Assembly (NCBI GenBank): GCA_028023455.1
Contig: JAQFVV010006203.1
Location: forward strand, 9,952,876 to 10,016,875
Length of the DNA: 64,000 nucleotides
Origin: Epiperipatus broadwayi
Lineage: Eukaryota > Onychophora > Udeonychophora > Euonychophora > Peripatidae
Direction: 5' to 3'
Under the pieces are notes generated by a model, which was not told where the DNA came from, did not search any database, and worked only from the letters and a program-made list of their open reading frames with translations. The position numbers and the translations under genes are program-made. Positions 11,960 through 23,273 of the stretch are shown in pieces (position 1 is the stretch's first letter; each line of letters opens with the position of its first letter).

Positions 11960-13350
11960 GATCTAACCAAACATTTTAAAATTATATTAGAAGATTTTAA
12001 TGCAATAAATGTGAAATGACTGAAAGATGAAAATGCTGTGGGTGAATTTGCAGAAAAAAAATAATTTTATTGGGAATTTGTTTTAAGAAAAATACTAGGG
12101 AAATAGACATGGAAGGATCCAAATAAAAGCTTAGTATAAATGGATTGTAATTTTACTAAAAGAAAATATAAATTTCATGACTGAAATGTTCAACACTGAA
12201 AGTCATCAGTTACTATGATATAAGATTTGTGTTAATGCAAAACTAAAGAGACAAACATTATTTAAAAAGACATATACAAATAAATTTAAATTAGAATTTT
12301 ATAATCATTTTAATGTATTGACAAAATGTAAAGATAGTTCAAAGGTAAGTATGACAATAAAAATAATTGCAACAGAGATAGGTGGCCCAAAAAAGTTGCA
12401 ATCCACCAGTGAATTTTTAATCAAGACAAAAGCATGTATGAAGAAAAGAAAGAATATGAAAATATTTTAAAACAACCATTAAGAATAATTAAATATATTA
12501 GAGTTTTGTAAAATGATATGAAAAAAGTTAATAATGATATAAGAAAGTATACAAGAAACTATTAAAGAAAATAATCTTAAAAGTATAATACTGCATGCTG
12601 ATGTTAAAAGAAAAATTATTTTTACAATAAGAAGAAAAGATGTAATTATTACTAAAAAGAAAGATATCAAAAAAATATGTAGAAGTGTTCTACCAAGAAT
12701 CTTATAGTGATGAACAACAACAAAAAAAAAGAAAAAAAACCGTAATCACTACATTTTCTGATTTGCCCAGCAATTTAAATAAAAAGATAAATCAGAAAAT
12801 TAAATATATAAAAAAGAAAAAGCTCCACAGAGTGATGGAATTATTGTTGATGTCTTTAAAAAAAGTAAAGAATTAGAAAAATTGTTCGCAAGATTATATA
12901 TAAAATATTAAATGATAAAGATATATCAAATGATTGAGAAAATGCAATAATAAAATTGATATTTAAAAATAATAATAAAAATGATATTTGAAATTACAGA
13001 TTTATCTTTCTTCAATCCGTTTCATATAAATTTAAACTTTACAGAGATAATTGTAACTTGACTATAGCTGAATTTTAAATTAAACTAACGAAAAGAACAT
13101 GCTGGATTTGAAAATAGTATCACAAAGGATCCATACAAGTACTGAAAAGATTAATGAATACAAATTGTCATTATGCTTTGGATTTGTAAATTATTAAAAG
13201 CGATTTGATTCTATGAATAATTGGGAAATAGAGAAAAAATGTTTTCCTAATGAATATTTAATCGTTATATTATAATTCAACAACAAATTGTAAAAAGAAA
13301 TAAATAAATTATTAAAAATTATATATTTTTATTAGAATTTCAAAATGAAT
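11960..13350 (+). pseudogene. Decayed RTE-like LINE: endonuclease and reverse transcriptase
   Basis: Several plus-strand frames, joined only by frameshifts, give the order of an RTE-clade polyprotein. About 11965-12000 reads KIILEDFNAINV, matching the endonuclease VMGDFNAKIG block. About 12745-12865 reads TTFSDLPSNLNKKINQKIK and KKKKLHRVMELLL, matching the conserved AIKxMKxxKAPGxDGI region. About 12985-13050 reads NYRFIFLQSVSYKFKLYR, matching NYRPISLLSVIYKLFTKIL. About 13090-13240 corresponds to the EQAGFRxG and NEYKLSLCFGFVNYxKRFDS blocks, the last carrying a catalytic aspartate motif. Stops are frequent, so it is dead. A second, longer copy is at 50340-52280. Confidence 0.75.
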
Positions 13351-13575
13351 ATTATTAAAAACCTGGAAAATGGGTAATCAAATAAGTTATTTATAAATTA
13401 AATAAGTAAAGCATTAAGAAAACATACAATTAAATAAACAATGGGGATAATAAAAAAGAGTGAAAGATTAGGTCCTGCGAGTCTGTACTTGTTAAAGTTT
13501 TTTAGTAATGATATTGATTTAAATATAATATACAAAATCTCGGAGTTGTTACTCATTTATGTGAAGTGATTTTGT

Positions 13576-13677
13576 CATATGTCATAGCATCGGCCGGGAC
13601 GCAAACCCACAACTGTCTGCAACCAACTACTTGCTTGCTAGGCGGATGCGATGACCTCTCGGCTAACAATGCTTGAC
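13576..13677 (-). mobile_element. tRNA-derived SINE with perfect 18 bp target-site duplication
   Basis: The minus strand carries a tRNA-like head that includes CATTGTTAGCCGAGAGGT (A-box-like) and GGGTTTGCGTCCCGGCCGATGC (B box plus acceptor 3' strand). A short tail, TATGACATATG, follows. The body is flanked by the identical 18-mer TATGTGAAGTGATTTTGT at 13558-13575 and 13678-13695, which marks a retroposition event. Compared with the copy at 26542-26613 the head has an insertion of roughly 14 nt in the anticodon/variable region, so it cannot be a functional tRNA. Confidence 0.85.
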
Positions 13678-14109
13678 TATGTGAAGTGATTTTGTTACTA
13701 CCTAAATATCACACCAACAAATTTTCTTCTAATCTTATACCAAAATAAAAATGAAGTAATCTTATTATCTTAACTCAAGTTGAAAAAAGTAAAGTAATCT
13801 TAAAATAGATGAATAATAAAATAATCTTTATGGATGTTATCATAACATCAATAATATAATTTAATAAAATGACTTTTATATCATATTTTCTTGTACTCTC
13901 AATGCATAAAGTAAATATGTGTGGATGATCATTTTTTTGTTATTTTACTCTAATATTTATAAGTTTATTTGAAGTCATGTGAAATTTACCAAGGCTATGA
14001 ACTTCCCTCTCAATAACCTTTTACAATAAAAATGGACCATATCTTACTGCATTTTATATCTTTTTATTTAGTTATTCAGGAGAATTATAGCCAGAGAGCT
14101 ACTTTAAAT

Positions 14110-14535
14110 CAACCTATATATTTTCTTACTGTAAAATGTTATTGAACTTAGCAGCAGAAGAGCAAATTCACTTATTATTTAAACAAACTTGGAGAATTTC
14201 AGGATGACTTTATATTTGTTTAGTATTAAAATATTATTTATTATTACATATAATATGTAATTATTTATTATAGTGTATAAGAAATGAGCGAAATATCTCT
14301 ATTCTATAAAATTAATATCAGTTCTTTAAAAATCAATTAACATTAAAATTTATAGGCTCATTTAAGTTTGCTATCTGGTTGTTATTGTTCTAGATAACTA
14401 ATTAAAAAAGTAAGAAATGATCCATTTTCTTACTGTAAAAAGTTATTGAACATGATGGTTAGAGGGCAGTTCAATTATTGTTTAAATAGACCTGGTGAAT
14501 TTCACAGGACTTTATACTTATTCAATAAATTTAGT
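14110..14535 (+). repeat. Pair of diverged direct repeats of about 120 bp
   Basis: The block TTTTCTTACTGTAAAATGTT with the GAATTTCAGGA..CTTTATA end at about 14120-14215 recurs at about 14425-14520 (TTTTCTTACTGTAAAAAGTT, GAATTTCACAGGACTTTATA). Identity is roughly 75-80%. It is probably an old dispersed element. No function was seen. Confidence 0.5.
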
Positions 14536-14773
14536 TCATAAGTTTTTACAAATGAATTGTTTTTATAATTAATCATTTTATTATAAAATGAAATAACCAG
14601 AAAATAATTATTTGTACACTCCATTTCCTATTACTCCTACATGAGATGATGACAATATCTATCGGCTTTATTACACTTTGTAAAATAGCAATTAGTACAC
14701 TGCATTGAAACATATTTAAAAAATAACTGTATATGTATTATAACATCTACAGAATAATTGTGGCTTCACAATG

Positions 14774-15058
14774 TGTTATAACATTACCATATAATATTAA
14801 ATTGTCCAAGCGCTATACTACTGTTACATAATTCTTTATTTACCACCCTGTTTTGATTGCCCCAGCAATATTCTTCAGAACTTTAGTTGAGGTTAGGAGA
14901 TATAAAGTTCTGAAGAAGATTGCTGGGGCAATTGAAACTGTAAACTATAAGAAAGGATGGTAAATAAAGCATTGTGTAACAGTAGTAAAGTGCTTGGACA
15001 ATTTAGTATTATATGGTATACATTTGGCAATGCAATAAGAATGAGTAATGTTATAATA
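14774..15058. mobile_element. Foldback (inverted-repeat) element of about 285 bp
   Basis: Left arm about 14774-14885 and right arm about 14901-15058 are inverse complements over most of their length. Landmarks are ATATTAAATTGTCCAAG, ACTGTTACATAATTCTTTAT, TTGCCCCAGCAATATTCTTC and their complements on the right. The loop is about 15 bp. It lies about 225 bp before an exon of the transporter gene. The overlapping open frames on both strands (14893-15172) are by-products. Confidence 0.8.
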
Positions 15059-15282
15059 TTGTTAGGTATATTTTCCATTGCATGTATGTGCAATGTAAAG
15101 AAGAGTGTAGATATCTTTATGCTTTATTTGGTTCTTTTATTCTATAGTGAAATCACTATTTATTGCATATAATTATATTAATCTTCACTCATGACCTATT
15201 ATGTACATGTACATATGTATTACTGTGAACTATTTAAATTACAATTATATAGTTGACATTTACATATAATTGTCTTTTTCAG

Positions 15283-15383
15283 AATCTAAATGCGACACAA
15301 AATACACTGTAGAAGATGTTGTAGAAGCTGCTGGATTTGGGAAATATCAAATTATGCTCCTTTTTATTCTTGGAATTTTTTTT
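15283..15383 (+). CDS. SVOP-like: SVOP-like MFS transporter, internal exon a (pre-TM1 and start of TM1)
   Basis: This exon encodes 33 full codons, preceded by two bases of a split codon. It reads SKCDTKYTVEDVVEAAGFG, then a hydrophobic run ending in IFF. The KYTVEDVVEAAGFGKY motif is the signature just before TM1 in SVOP and SVOPL, sugar-transporter-like vesicle proteins of the major facilitator superfamily. The exon is bounded by a TTTTTCAG acceptor and a GTAAGAT donor, with phase 1 entry and phase 0 exit. The next exon continues TM1 in frame. Physiological substrates of SVOP proteins are unsettled; the family is mainly known from synaptic vesicles. The upstream first exon(s) with the start codon were not found in the 15 kb before it. 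SVOPL or another SV2-related paralogue remains possible. Confidence 0.88.
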
Positions 15384-17125
15384 GTAAGATATGCTAAAAT
15401 ATTTTTTGTAATATATGAATGAAAATCTGTTGATTTATTATCTATCTCTATTGTTTTCATGACTTACAATGCTTTTGTGAAACTTTAACTTTGTATGTGG
15501 GTGCATATATATTTAAAGCTCAAAAGAAAAAGGTGAAATGAACAGACAAAATTTATGTATATAATTATTTAAAATAAAATCTAGATAAACTTAAATATTG
15601 ATTGACTAAGCACTATTTCTTAATGTCTTGAACAATACTATAAATTATTTAAATCAAATGTAAAATAGTTTCTATTTAATACAATTATTTTATTTGACTT
15701 ATTTCTGATTTTGACAAAAATTAAAAATTTTAATTTAATAACAAAACTTTTTCTTTAAAAGAATAATGTTTTTTGTAATAAAATGTAGCTGGAAATAATT
15801 TTATTTTTCTTTAAATGATTATACAAATTTTGAAAACTATTTTTGACTTTAGTGAATGTAAATTAAAAAATTAAACAAATGTAATTTAATTATAATTTTG
15901 TTTATATTAATCAAAAAGGAAAAAACTTACAGCTAAGCTGTCCGCTTATATAATTTTGTCACTCATGGTATATATTATAAAAAGTGGGCTTAGTTTAACT
16001 GATGTAATTATTATAAAAAGTCACCATAAAAAAAGAACAATTATTGCTAATCTCCATACTGGTTGAGTTTAAACTTTTAAAGAAGTATAGTGGGATGGAT
16101 TTTCTGTGGTGATTCGTAACTCAATATTTGCATAACAGATACCACTTGCTGCTGCTAAAGTTTCACCATTATAAAATTAAAAATGAATTGAGAAACATTA
16201 GAATTTATCTTGTGTATTTGTTAAGCAGAATACTAGTAATCTATATAATAATATCAGCCTACTGATAGATTCTAGTACTACACATTAAAATATAATAGGC
16301 ATATATAGAAGTACACAAGAAAGAAACTTGTTGTTGCATACAAATAAAAAATAAAGACAAAAACTTATGATTATATAGCACACATTATACTGCTACTAAA
16401 ATTTTTATGTACAGTGAATAAAACATTAACTTTATAGTTAATTAAAATCTATTTCTGTTTTCTGCCAAAAAAAAAAAAGTATTTAACCTATACTGATATA
16501 TATATTGTTTTTAATTTAAGTAGTTTTTGAATGAACTAAATAAATTTTCATAGCTAATGAAAAATAAAAAGTGTTTCACAAATAACTATCTCCAGGGAAT
16601 TTAAACTCTAGATACATTTTCTTTGAGTGTTGTTATATCATTCATAAAAAAAATTGTTTTATAATTAGGAAAATATAACAAAATTGCAGATTTTAAAATT
16701 AAGATTTAACATATATTATATTTTGTATAATTGGGCTGGGAAAATAATTTGATTTAAAAGTTAAAGAAGACTGGAAATTAATTATTATTGTTATATATGT
16801 ATATATATTATGGTCAAGATTATTTAGTATTTATATGTTGTTAAAATAGAGTAATAATGGCTTATTGATTTAATGAATATACTATTAAGAAAATTTTTTT
16901 TAATATTAGTATAATGTATACCATGCATATATATATATATATATATATAAAATAGTTTTGGGGTTATAGTATCCACCTCTGAAAGATTAATTTTTCCAAA
17001 AAAAAGTGTTAGTTTTTAAGTAGTAATAAGATTGAGTTTGAGGTAAAGAATGAGATTGAGCATAGAGTAGTTGATTATTTAAAATATGTGAATTAACAAA
17101 ATGTTTAATATTTTCAGTTTTACCA

Positions 17126-17377
17126 TCAATTGATTTCAAGTTTATTTAGAACAAGTGGTTTCCACAAGGAGATTGGAATACATTGTTCTTCATCAGCTTT
17201 ATTTAAATCAGTTGGTCTTTTTAATATTTCAATCATCTTCCTTATGCTTCTTAAATCATACTTTTCCAAGTTAGCAAGTATTTTAGAATTATCAAAATTA
17301 GGTTTTAATACGAAATTGCTTTGAAAACTTTGCATGCCAAAATTATATGAGTAAAACACTACTGGTGCTATTAACAC
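17126..17377 (-). pseudogene. Penelope-like element, C-terminal part of the GIY-YIG domain
   Basis: The minus-strand frame has 83 codons. Its middle and end read FDNSKILANLEKYDLRSIRK, then MIEILKRPTDLNKADEEQCI and SLWKPLV. This follows the pattern at the end of Penelope-like proteins, (D)FDxxKILxxExxYxxRxxxEIxxIxxxxxxxNRxDGxxLxxxWxPLI, which closes their GIY-YIG endonuclease. The rest of the protein is not contiguous. A related copy of the same region sits on the plus strand at 18290-18450, making an inverted arrangement. The fragment is non-functional. Confidence 0.65.
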
Positions 17378-17900
17378 CTAACCTGCAAAGCTACTGTTTA
17401 CTTTATTTCTAAACTTCTCTACTGAGTGCTTTCAAGAGGCATGCTCTCATATTCATAGCTCTGAATGAAGTAATTCTCTGTGATTATATACAAATTATAC
17501 AAGGTTAAAGGTCAATTGCTCCATTTCTTCGATATGGAGAAGCATGTGTCTTTACGACTGATAGCATTGTAATCCATAGCGATGAAGCAAGCCTCTTTGA
17601 CTTTTCTTTTCACATTGTGTATCTCTTTGCAGACCAAGTTGATCTCTTTGGTTCACACTGGTGTCCTGACAGTTTATGATGTAGTGCAAAGATGGAATAA
17701 TGTGATGGATCTAATTATGCCTTGGTGTGTGAATATCTATGTTGTATCAATCTGGTTTCCAGTACTGCCTTAGTTTCTCCATAATATGAAGCTCTACAAT
17801 TTATGTGAGTGCATACAATATGGTAAAGAGACTAAAGTGTTTGAGCCAGTGTTAGTTTATCTTTCATGTTATTAATTAATCTGTTAGAACTGGGGGGAGA

Positions 17901-18205
17901 TCAAAAACTTAATTGGAACTGTCTATTAAAAATTGCATAAAATTTATTATGTAAACTTGGAATGTATGGTAGTAGCAGCCTGTGTGTATCTACATTAGGT
18001 ATATTATTGGTTGCTTTATTGTAGAAATGTTTGATCTTCCTGTTGATTAATTCATGTTGACCAATTTCTAAAAAAATGCGAAGTAAAAGCAATTGAATGC
18101 ATTTCTATATTTCTTAGTTCTGACATTAATTTGTCTATTGGATTTACCTACATAGATTTTTGAGCACTGTAAGCATGGAATTTTATAATCACCTTGCTAT
18201 TTCAA
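17901..18205 (-). pseudogene. Penelope-like element fragments: GIY-YIG core and RT-terminal LPYIP segment
   Basis: At about 18205-18095 the minus strand reads GDYKIPCLQCSKIYVGKSNR, the classical start of a GIY-YIG nuclease (Y-KIPC-xx-C-xx-IYVG-xT-xR). At 18092-17901 a frame reads HRLLLPYIPSLHNKFYAIF, which resembles the LPYIPGLSEKIxRI motif that normally lies upstream of GIY-YIG at the end of the reverse transcriptase. The order here is therefore not canonical, suggesting rearranged or overlapping partial copies. It is a relic. Confidence 0.6.
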
Positions 18206-18289
18206 ACATAGGTCTTTAGGTTTATGGAAACATAAAAAAATGTCTTTAATCAGAAGTTAAATACGTCAGCTTTAACTTTACATTTTTTA

Positions 18290-18450
18290 GAAATTGATCA
18301 CAAATCTGATTTTGATAATGCTAAAATACTTGGTAATTTGGAAAAGTATAATCTAAGAACTATGAGAGTCAAGTGAAATATTAAAAAGATCAACTGGTGT
18401 AAATAAAAATGATGGAGTACAATGTATTCCACCCTTTTGTTGAGACCACT
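18290..18450 (+). pseudogene. Penelope-like C-terminal fragment, inverted relative to 17126-17377
   Basis: The plus strand reads SDFDNAKILGNLEKYNLRTM, then with a frameshift EILKRSTGVNKNDGVQCIP. It parallels the minus-strand copy at 17126-17377 residue by residue. The two thus form long inverted repeats about 1 kb apart, enclosing the GIY-YIG and LPYIP pieces. The matching DNA extends past the coding part: the TCAATCTCATTCTTTACCTC block near 18530 is the inverse of 17040-17060. Confidence 0.6.
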
Positions 18451-18693
18451 TATTTTATCTCTTTTTTCTAATATAAATAAACATTTTGATAAGTCACATA
18501 TTCTGAATGCTCAACTACTTTACTCTCAATCTCATTCTTTACCTCACACTCAATCCCATTACTACTTAAAATTTAATCAATTTTCTTTAAAAATTCAACT
18601 TTAACAAAAGTTGATGCTATTTCATTGAAATGTTGGGAAGTAATATAAAATAATAAATAGTTTAACCTAAAAACTATTTCATTTACATCATAT

Positions 18694-18710
18694 AACCATG
18701 AAAACATTAA

Positions 18711-18749
<39 letters not shown>

Positions 18750-18813
18750 CATGGTTTTAATATGTAAATAGGATTATATATATATATATATAATCCTATT
18801 TACATATTAAAAC
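18694..18813. repeat. Two adjacent perfect AT hairpins
   Basis: AACCATGAAA at 18694 pairs with TTTCATGGTT ending at 18757, across a TA run. Directly next to it, and sharing bases, 18754-18813 is a perfect 60 bp palindrome with arms GTTTTAATATGTAAATAGGA and complement, closed by TA repeats. Cruciform-forming potential is high. It may be the end pieces of a small foldback element. Confidence 0.85.
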
Positions 18814-19250
18814 AATATTTATTGGTTTATTAATGATTGAAATAGTCTGTTTTATTAGACATCCATGCAAGAAACATATTTATATGAGTTTATTTAATGC
18901 CATTTAGATATATAGCAGCCACTCATAAAAAAGTATGATCATTCCAACTCCAAGGCAAAAAGAAAATAAATTGCTCTAGAAATGAATTTTGGAATGAATA
19001 TTCAAACCAATTTGTGAACTATAAATACAGTACACATTTGTAATGTGCTAATCCATTTTTCTGTTTATTTGATATTTTGTAATGCTGTCTTTCAAATTCT
19101 TTAACAGAAAACTTATTTCTGAAATACTTCAAAACTACATCTAATTGTTAATATTTTTTTATTAATCATTCTTTAGACTAAAGTTTATCCAATAATGAAT
19201 AATATTTCTGTAGTGTAATTTTCACTATACCATTCTCACACAAGGGAGGG

Positions 19251-19390
19251 ATTGATTTCTATCCACTTTTAAAACCTTTCAGATGGATATATTCATAAAC
19301 ATATGAGCAAAGACAAGTGAAAAAGATGTTTTGGTCATATATTTATGAATACATCCCTCTAAAATGCGTTTCAAGTGAATAGAAACCAAT
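19251..19390. mobile_element. Foldback element of about 140 bp
   Basis: The left arm (GATTGATTTCTATCCACTTT, then GGATATATTCATAAACATATGA) is the inverse complement of the right arm (TCATATATTTATGAATACATCC, then AAGTGAATAGAAACCAATGCC), with scattered mismatches. No coding potential. Confidence 0.7.
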
Positions 19391-20136
19391 GCCTATAGTA
19401 TTCCAAAGATGTAATAGTTGTTAAATTAAAACAAAATTAATAAATCGATTTGTTAAATTTAAAAAAAGAAATGAGTTCCTATAAATTTCATTAAAAAGCT
19501 TTATTTTAATTTTTTTTTACTTATAATGTATGAAATGATGAAACGCTCTTATAATTGTTGTATTTTGTTTCAATTCAGCATGTTTTCTTTTTGTCAGCAG
19601 TTTTTTTTTTTTTTTTTTTGGTATATTGTCATAATGATAAAAATTTTGGACTTTCCTATCACAGAAAATGAAGCAGTGGATTATTTCCAAAGTATGGAAT
19701 CCTGCCATTCTGGAAAATGTGCATTAATGGCCAGATATGATTGCATACTGCTAACATGAATAAAGTTTAAATAATTTTTTTTCATTTTTCTATTAATAAG
19801 TTAATCTCCCCCAAAAAAAAAAAAAAATTGTAAATATTGTAATTAATTTTTCCACAATGATTTCTTTTTTTAAAAAAATAACAATAATAAAAAATAAAAT
19901 ATAATTATTAAATACAATGACATTTTCTATCAGGCATTTTTTTTGTAAACATTGGGAGAAGGAGTGAAATTGTAGATTTATCAAAAATATGGACTGCCAT
20001 ATTGTTTTTTTAAAAAGTCACAAGTAACATTTCTTTATCAGACATATTTCTCAAATCTTAATATAAGGTATTCAATATATCACAGTAGTAAAGTATTTGA
20101 CTTTATGGGATTCTGATGTCAATTTCAGTGCTGTTT

Positions 20137-20930
20137 TGAAAATTTGGTAGTTGTTCTGACTATGTCATGTGGCCACTTGATAGCGCTGTTGCTTGCAAAA
20201 ATAATGAAATGTAATGTTACCAGGCTAATAATTTTTTTGTTTCTGCTCTCCACCAATATTTTTAAAAAGTTTACCATGGTATTTAACAAAATTTACATTT
20301 TAAAAATATATAAAACAAAGAGTTTGAAAATGTGTATTATTTTCTGAATGCAAATTAGAATAAATACATGCACTAGTCTGAATGAACCAAGCTGGCAGAG
20401 CATAGTGCTGGAATGTGTGGAGGGGGCTCTGATGTTTTTGCTGATCCAAAGGATTGGCCAATACATGCTCTAGTCTGAGTGAACCAATCTCATGATTTCA
20501 AAAATAACAGACAATGGTATCCATTGTATTATTCTTGTAGCTGTTCTCCCATAAATATGCCTTTTCATGTGACTTATGTGAAAGGTTTCAACAACATACC
20601 CTTTTGCAATTATTTTCACATTCTAGGATGTGTAGGAAAACAGGGTGATGGATTTACAATTATTAGTATGTAATAGTAGGTCAGGTAATGCCTGTTGAAT
20701 TCCATACGCCCTCACAACTTACGATAATGATCTATGAAGTGTGCACTATTTCCATAGTGAAGCAAAGCTCAGTCAGTAAAATGGCATCTATGCCTGCTAA
20801 TGGCTAATATAAAAAGAACTATTCTAGAAGTTGTAAGTTGGGCCACATAAATGGCATTTTTCTGTGCTTTTGCAAGCAACAGCACTGTCAAGCAGACACA
20901 TGACATGGTCAGAACAACTACCGAAAATTT
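20137..20930. mobile_element. Inverted-repeat element of about 800 bp
   Basis: Outer arms are at about 20137-20215 (TTGGTAGTTGTTCTGACTAT, GTCATGTGGC) and about 20850-20930 (its inverse, ACATGGTCAGAACAACTACC). The interior holds a direct repeat of a short segment, CTAGTCTGAATGAACCAA at about 20372 and CTAGTCTGAGTGAACCAA at about 20470. No transposase motif was found. It is probably a non-autonomous DNA element. Confidence 0.65.
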
Positions 20931-21063
20931 TTAATACTGATATTAATTTTTTACCCTGTTATATTAATTTGCTTTTGTTTGGATATGGACTGTCATTGGG
21001 TTTATTATCTATATAAAAACCATAATTGATCCATAGTTAGAAAATATTAAAATAAAGTACAAA

Positions 21064-21370
21064 TGCATGTTGAGATATTCTAAAATCAATTAAAACTAAT
21101 TAATGAGTTTTTAAATAAACAAGAACTAATTTTAATAAACTAATTGATATGCCAGTTAAAGTTTCTCTCTCTTGTTATAACTATTGTATTTCATAAAGGA
21201 TAATGGAAACAAACCTTTATATAAGAAATAAAAAAATCAGACATATCTTTTTTTTTGCAATGGGGGATGTAGCTTCAAGATCATCCAGATTTTAAAAACT
21301 AAGTCACTAAAGCCAGAAGAGTAAATATGTAAATAAAAAAGTAATATTGTAAATAAATATAAATGCATTG
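21064..21370 (+). repeat. Diverged direct repeat flanking the mariner relic, left copy
   Basis: The sequence from GAGATATTCTAAAATCAATT to the AGATCATCCAGA and GCCAGAAGAGTAAATATGTA blocks recurs at about 22670-22970, at roughly 75% identity. A third partial copy (AAATGCATGTTGATAGCTTC) is at about 21680. The direct repeats enclose the mariner remnant. They may be copies of one dispersed repeat rather than element ends. Confidence 0.5.
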
Positions 21371-22009
21371 TTTTTTATTGTGGTTCTGCCAATGCTTTAG
21401 CTGCATGACAATTTAAATTTAGAGAAAATAGAATTAGTAAAAACACTAATTTTTAAAAAGAATTATTACATGCTAAAATATTTAATTTTAAACAAATTTG
21501 ATTATATCAATATTTTAATACCATCTTGCTGAATATAACAATGATATATCATTTGAAAGCTCTTCTAAATTTTTTCCTGCAGTGAGAAAGTGCCTAAAAC
21601 AATTACTTTGTGGAACATATCAAATGTTTGATTTTTTTTTATAATTATTCAATCAAACCTAACATTAAAATATAAAATGCAAATGCATGTTGATAGCTTC
21701 TAAAAATTATTCAAATAAACAATATAAATATGAAAATTTTAATAATGGACTGTGAAAGGAGTTACTCAAGAGAAACTTGAATTGTTCTCTGGAGGGCAAG
21801 CATGTTGTAATATATGCTTCTTCCACTAGATGCCCCAGCATTAGTCTTCTAATCACTATCAGTGAGTAAAATTATGATGCCACATAGTAAATGTTTTTGC
21901 TAAGCATATCTTTCTTATTTATCAATTTTTATAATGATTGAAAAATTGGAAACATGTAAAATATTATTTTCTGTTAGAAAAAAAGCAAGAAAACAATTAA
22001 AATCCTTAA

Positions 22010-22590
22010 AATGGCTTACAAGAAAGATATTCTGAAAAAAAACAACACAAGTTTATAAATGGTGAGTGAAGTCCAATGTCAAGACAATGCTGATCTTTTT
22101 ATGCAAATGGCATAGTTTACTCAGAATTCATTCACAATGATTAGATGTTTATTTATAAGTCTTGAAACATTTGCATGATGCAGTAAAACAAAAATGTCCC
22201 AATTTGTGACAAAGTGAAGAGCAGAAGCTTCACCATAACAACACAAAATCTTAAGTGTGAAGTTTTTTTAATGAAAACAACATGACCCAGCTTATACATC
22301 AGTCATATTTACCTTATCTTGCTCAGTGAAGTTTTTTTATTTCCCTGAATAAAAAGTGCCTCAAAAATATTTTGTGAACTTGGAAGTCATGAAGACAAAA
22401 CTATAAAGGCATTAAATAGAATCACTTTGCAGGAGTTTCAGGATTACATTGAAAAATGAAAAACATGTTCAAACTGGTACATTGCATCGATTGAAGTACA
22501 TTGAATGAGAGATTTAATTTGTGAGACCTACCATTTTTTTATTACAAAACTCCAGTTTTTTGAGGTACCATTTATACATATATAATAAAA
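22010..22590 (+). pseudogene. Mariner-type transposase relic, C-terminal half
   Basis: Across frameshifts the plus strand reads SNVKTMLIF, then NGIVYSEFIHND, LKHLHDAVKQKCPNL, a decayed LHHDNA motif at about 22232-22250, a decayed SPDLAPCDFFLFPK block (LSCSVKFFYFPE) at about 22318-22355, then NLEVMKTKL and ITLQEFQDYIEK, TCSNWYIA, ending FxRYHLYIY at about 22560-22580. This is the order of the catalytic DDE/D region and C-terminus of a mariner (Tc1/mariner superfamily) transposase. The N-terminal DNA-binding part is not recognisable. It is inactive. Confidence 0.7.
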
Positions 22591-22669
22591 AGATAAATAT
22601 ATAATTTAAATAGTAGTATAAATGTTTTATTACTGAAACAATATAACTTTGTTAATAGAAAATGTAAAC

Positions 22670-22970
22670 GAGTTATGTATGAGATATTCTGAAATAAATT
22701 AAAAATAACTAATTAATGACTTTTCAACCAAACAGGAGCTATTTTTAAACTAATTGTCATGCTAGTTAAAGTTGTTCTAATAAATCTATGAGTGATATCC
22801 ACCTTATAACAAGCTATTATGTAATGAATATAGAAAATGTATTCTCTTTTCTCTTTACAATGGAAAATGGAGCTGTAAGATCATCCTGACACCAGAGGCC
22901 AAGCCACAAAGCCAGGAGAGTTAATATATAAATAAAAATGAAAAATGTAAATAATGTAAATAATTATTAA
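22670..22970 (+). repeat. Diverged direct repeat flanking the mariner relic, right copy
   Basis: Counterpart of 21064-21370: GAGATATTCTGAAATAAATT, ACTAATTAATGACTTTTCAA, AGATCATCCTGACACC and GCCAGGAGAGTTAATATATA in the same order. Confidence 0.5.
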
Positions 22971-23168
22971 TTTTTAGTGTTCTAATGTTGCTGTATCTTT
23001 TATTAAATAGAATTTTATAGAATTTAAATTGTATTTCATTGGATTATGATTCTAGAATTTAATTTATATAAAGGTACTTCTTAGACATGTGGCTGCTCAG
23101 CACCCAAAGCATACATATGTGTGTACAAATGCTGGCATACTATGTTTAATGGGAAAAAAAATTGCAGG

Positions 23169-23273
<105 letters not shown>

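Noticed and set aside
17582-17773. 63-codon frame in the first intron as a transporter exon
   Set aside because: No similarity to the SVOP continuation, and it lies among Penelope-like fragments.
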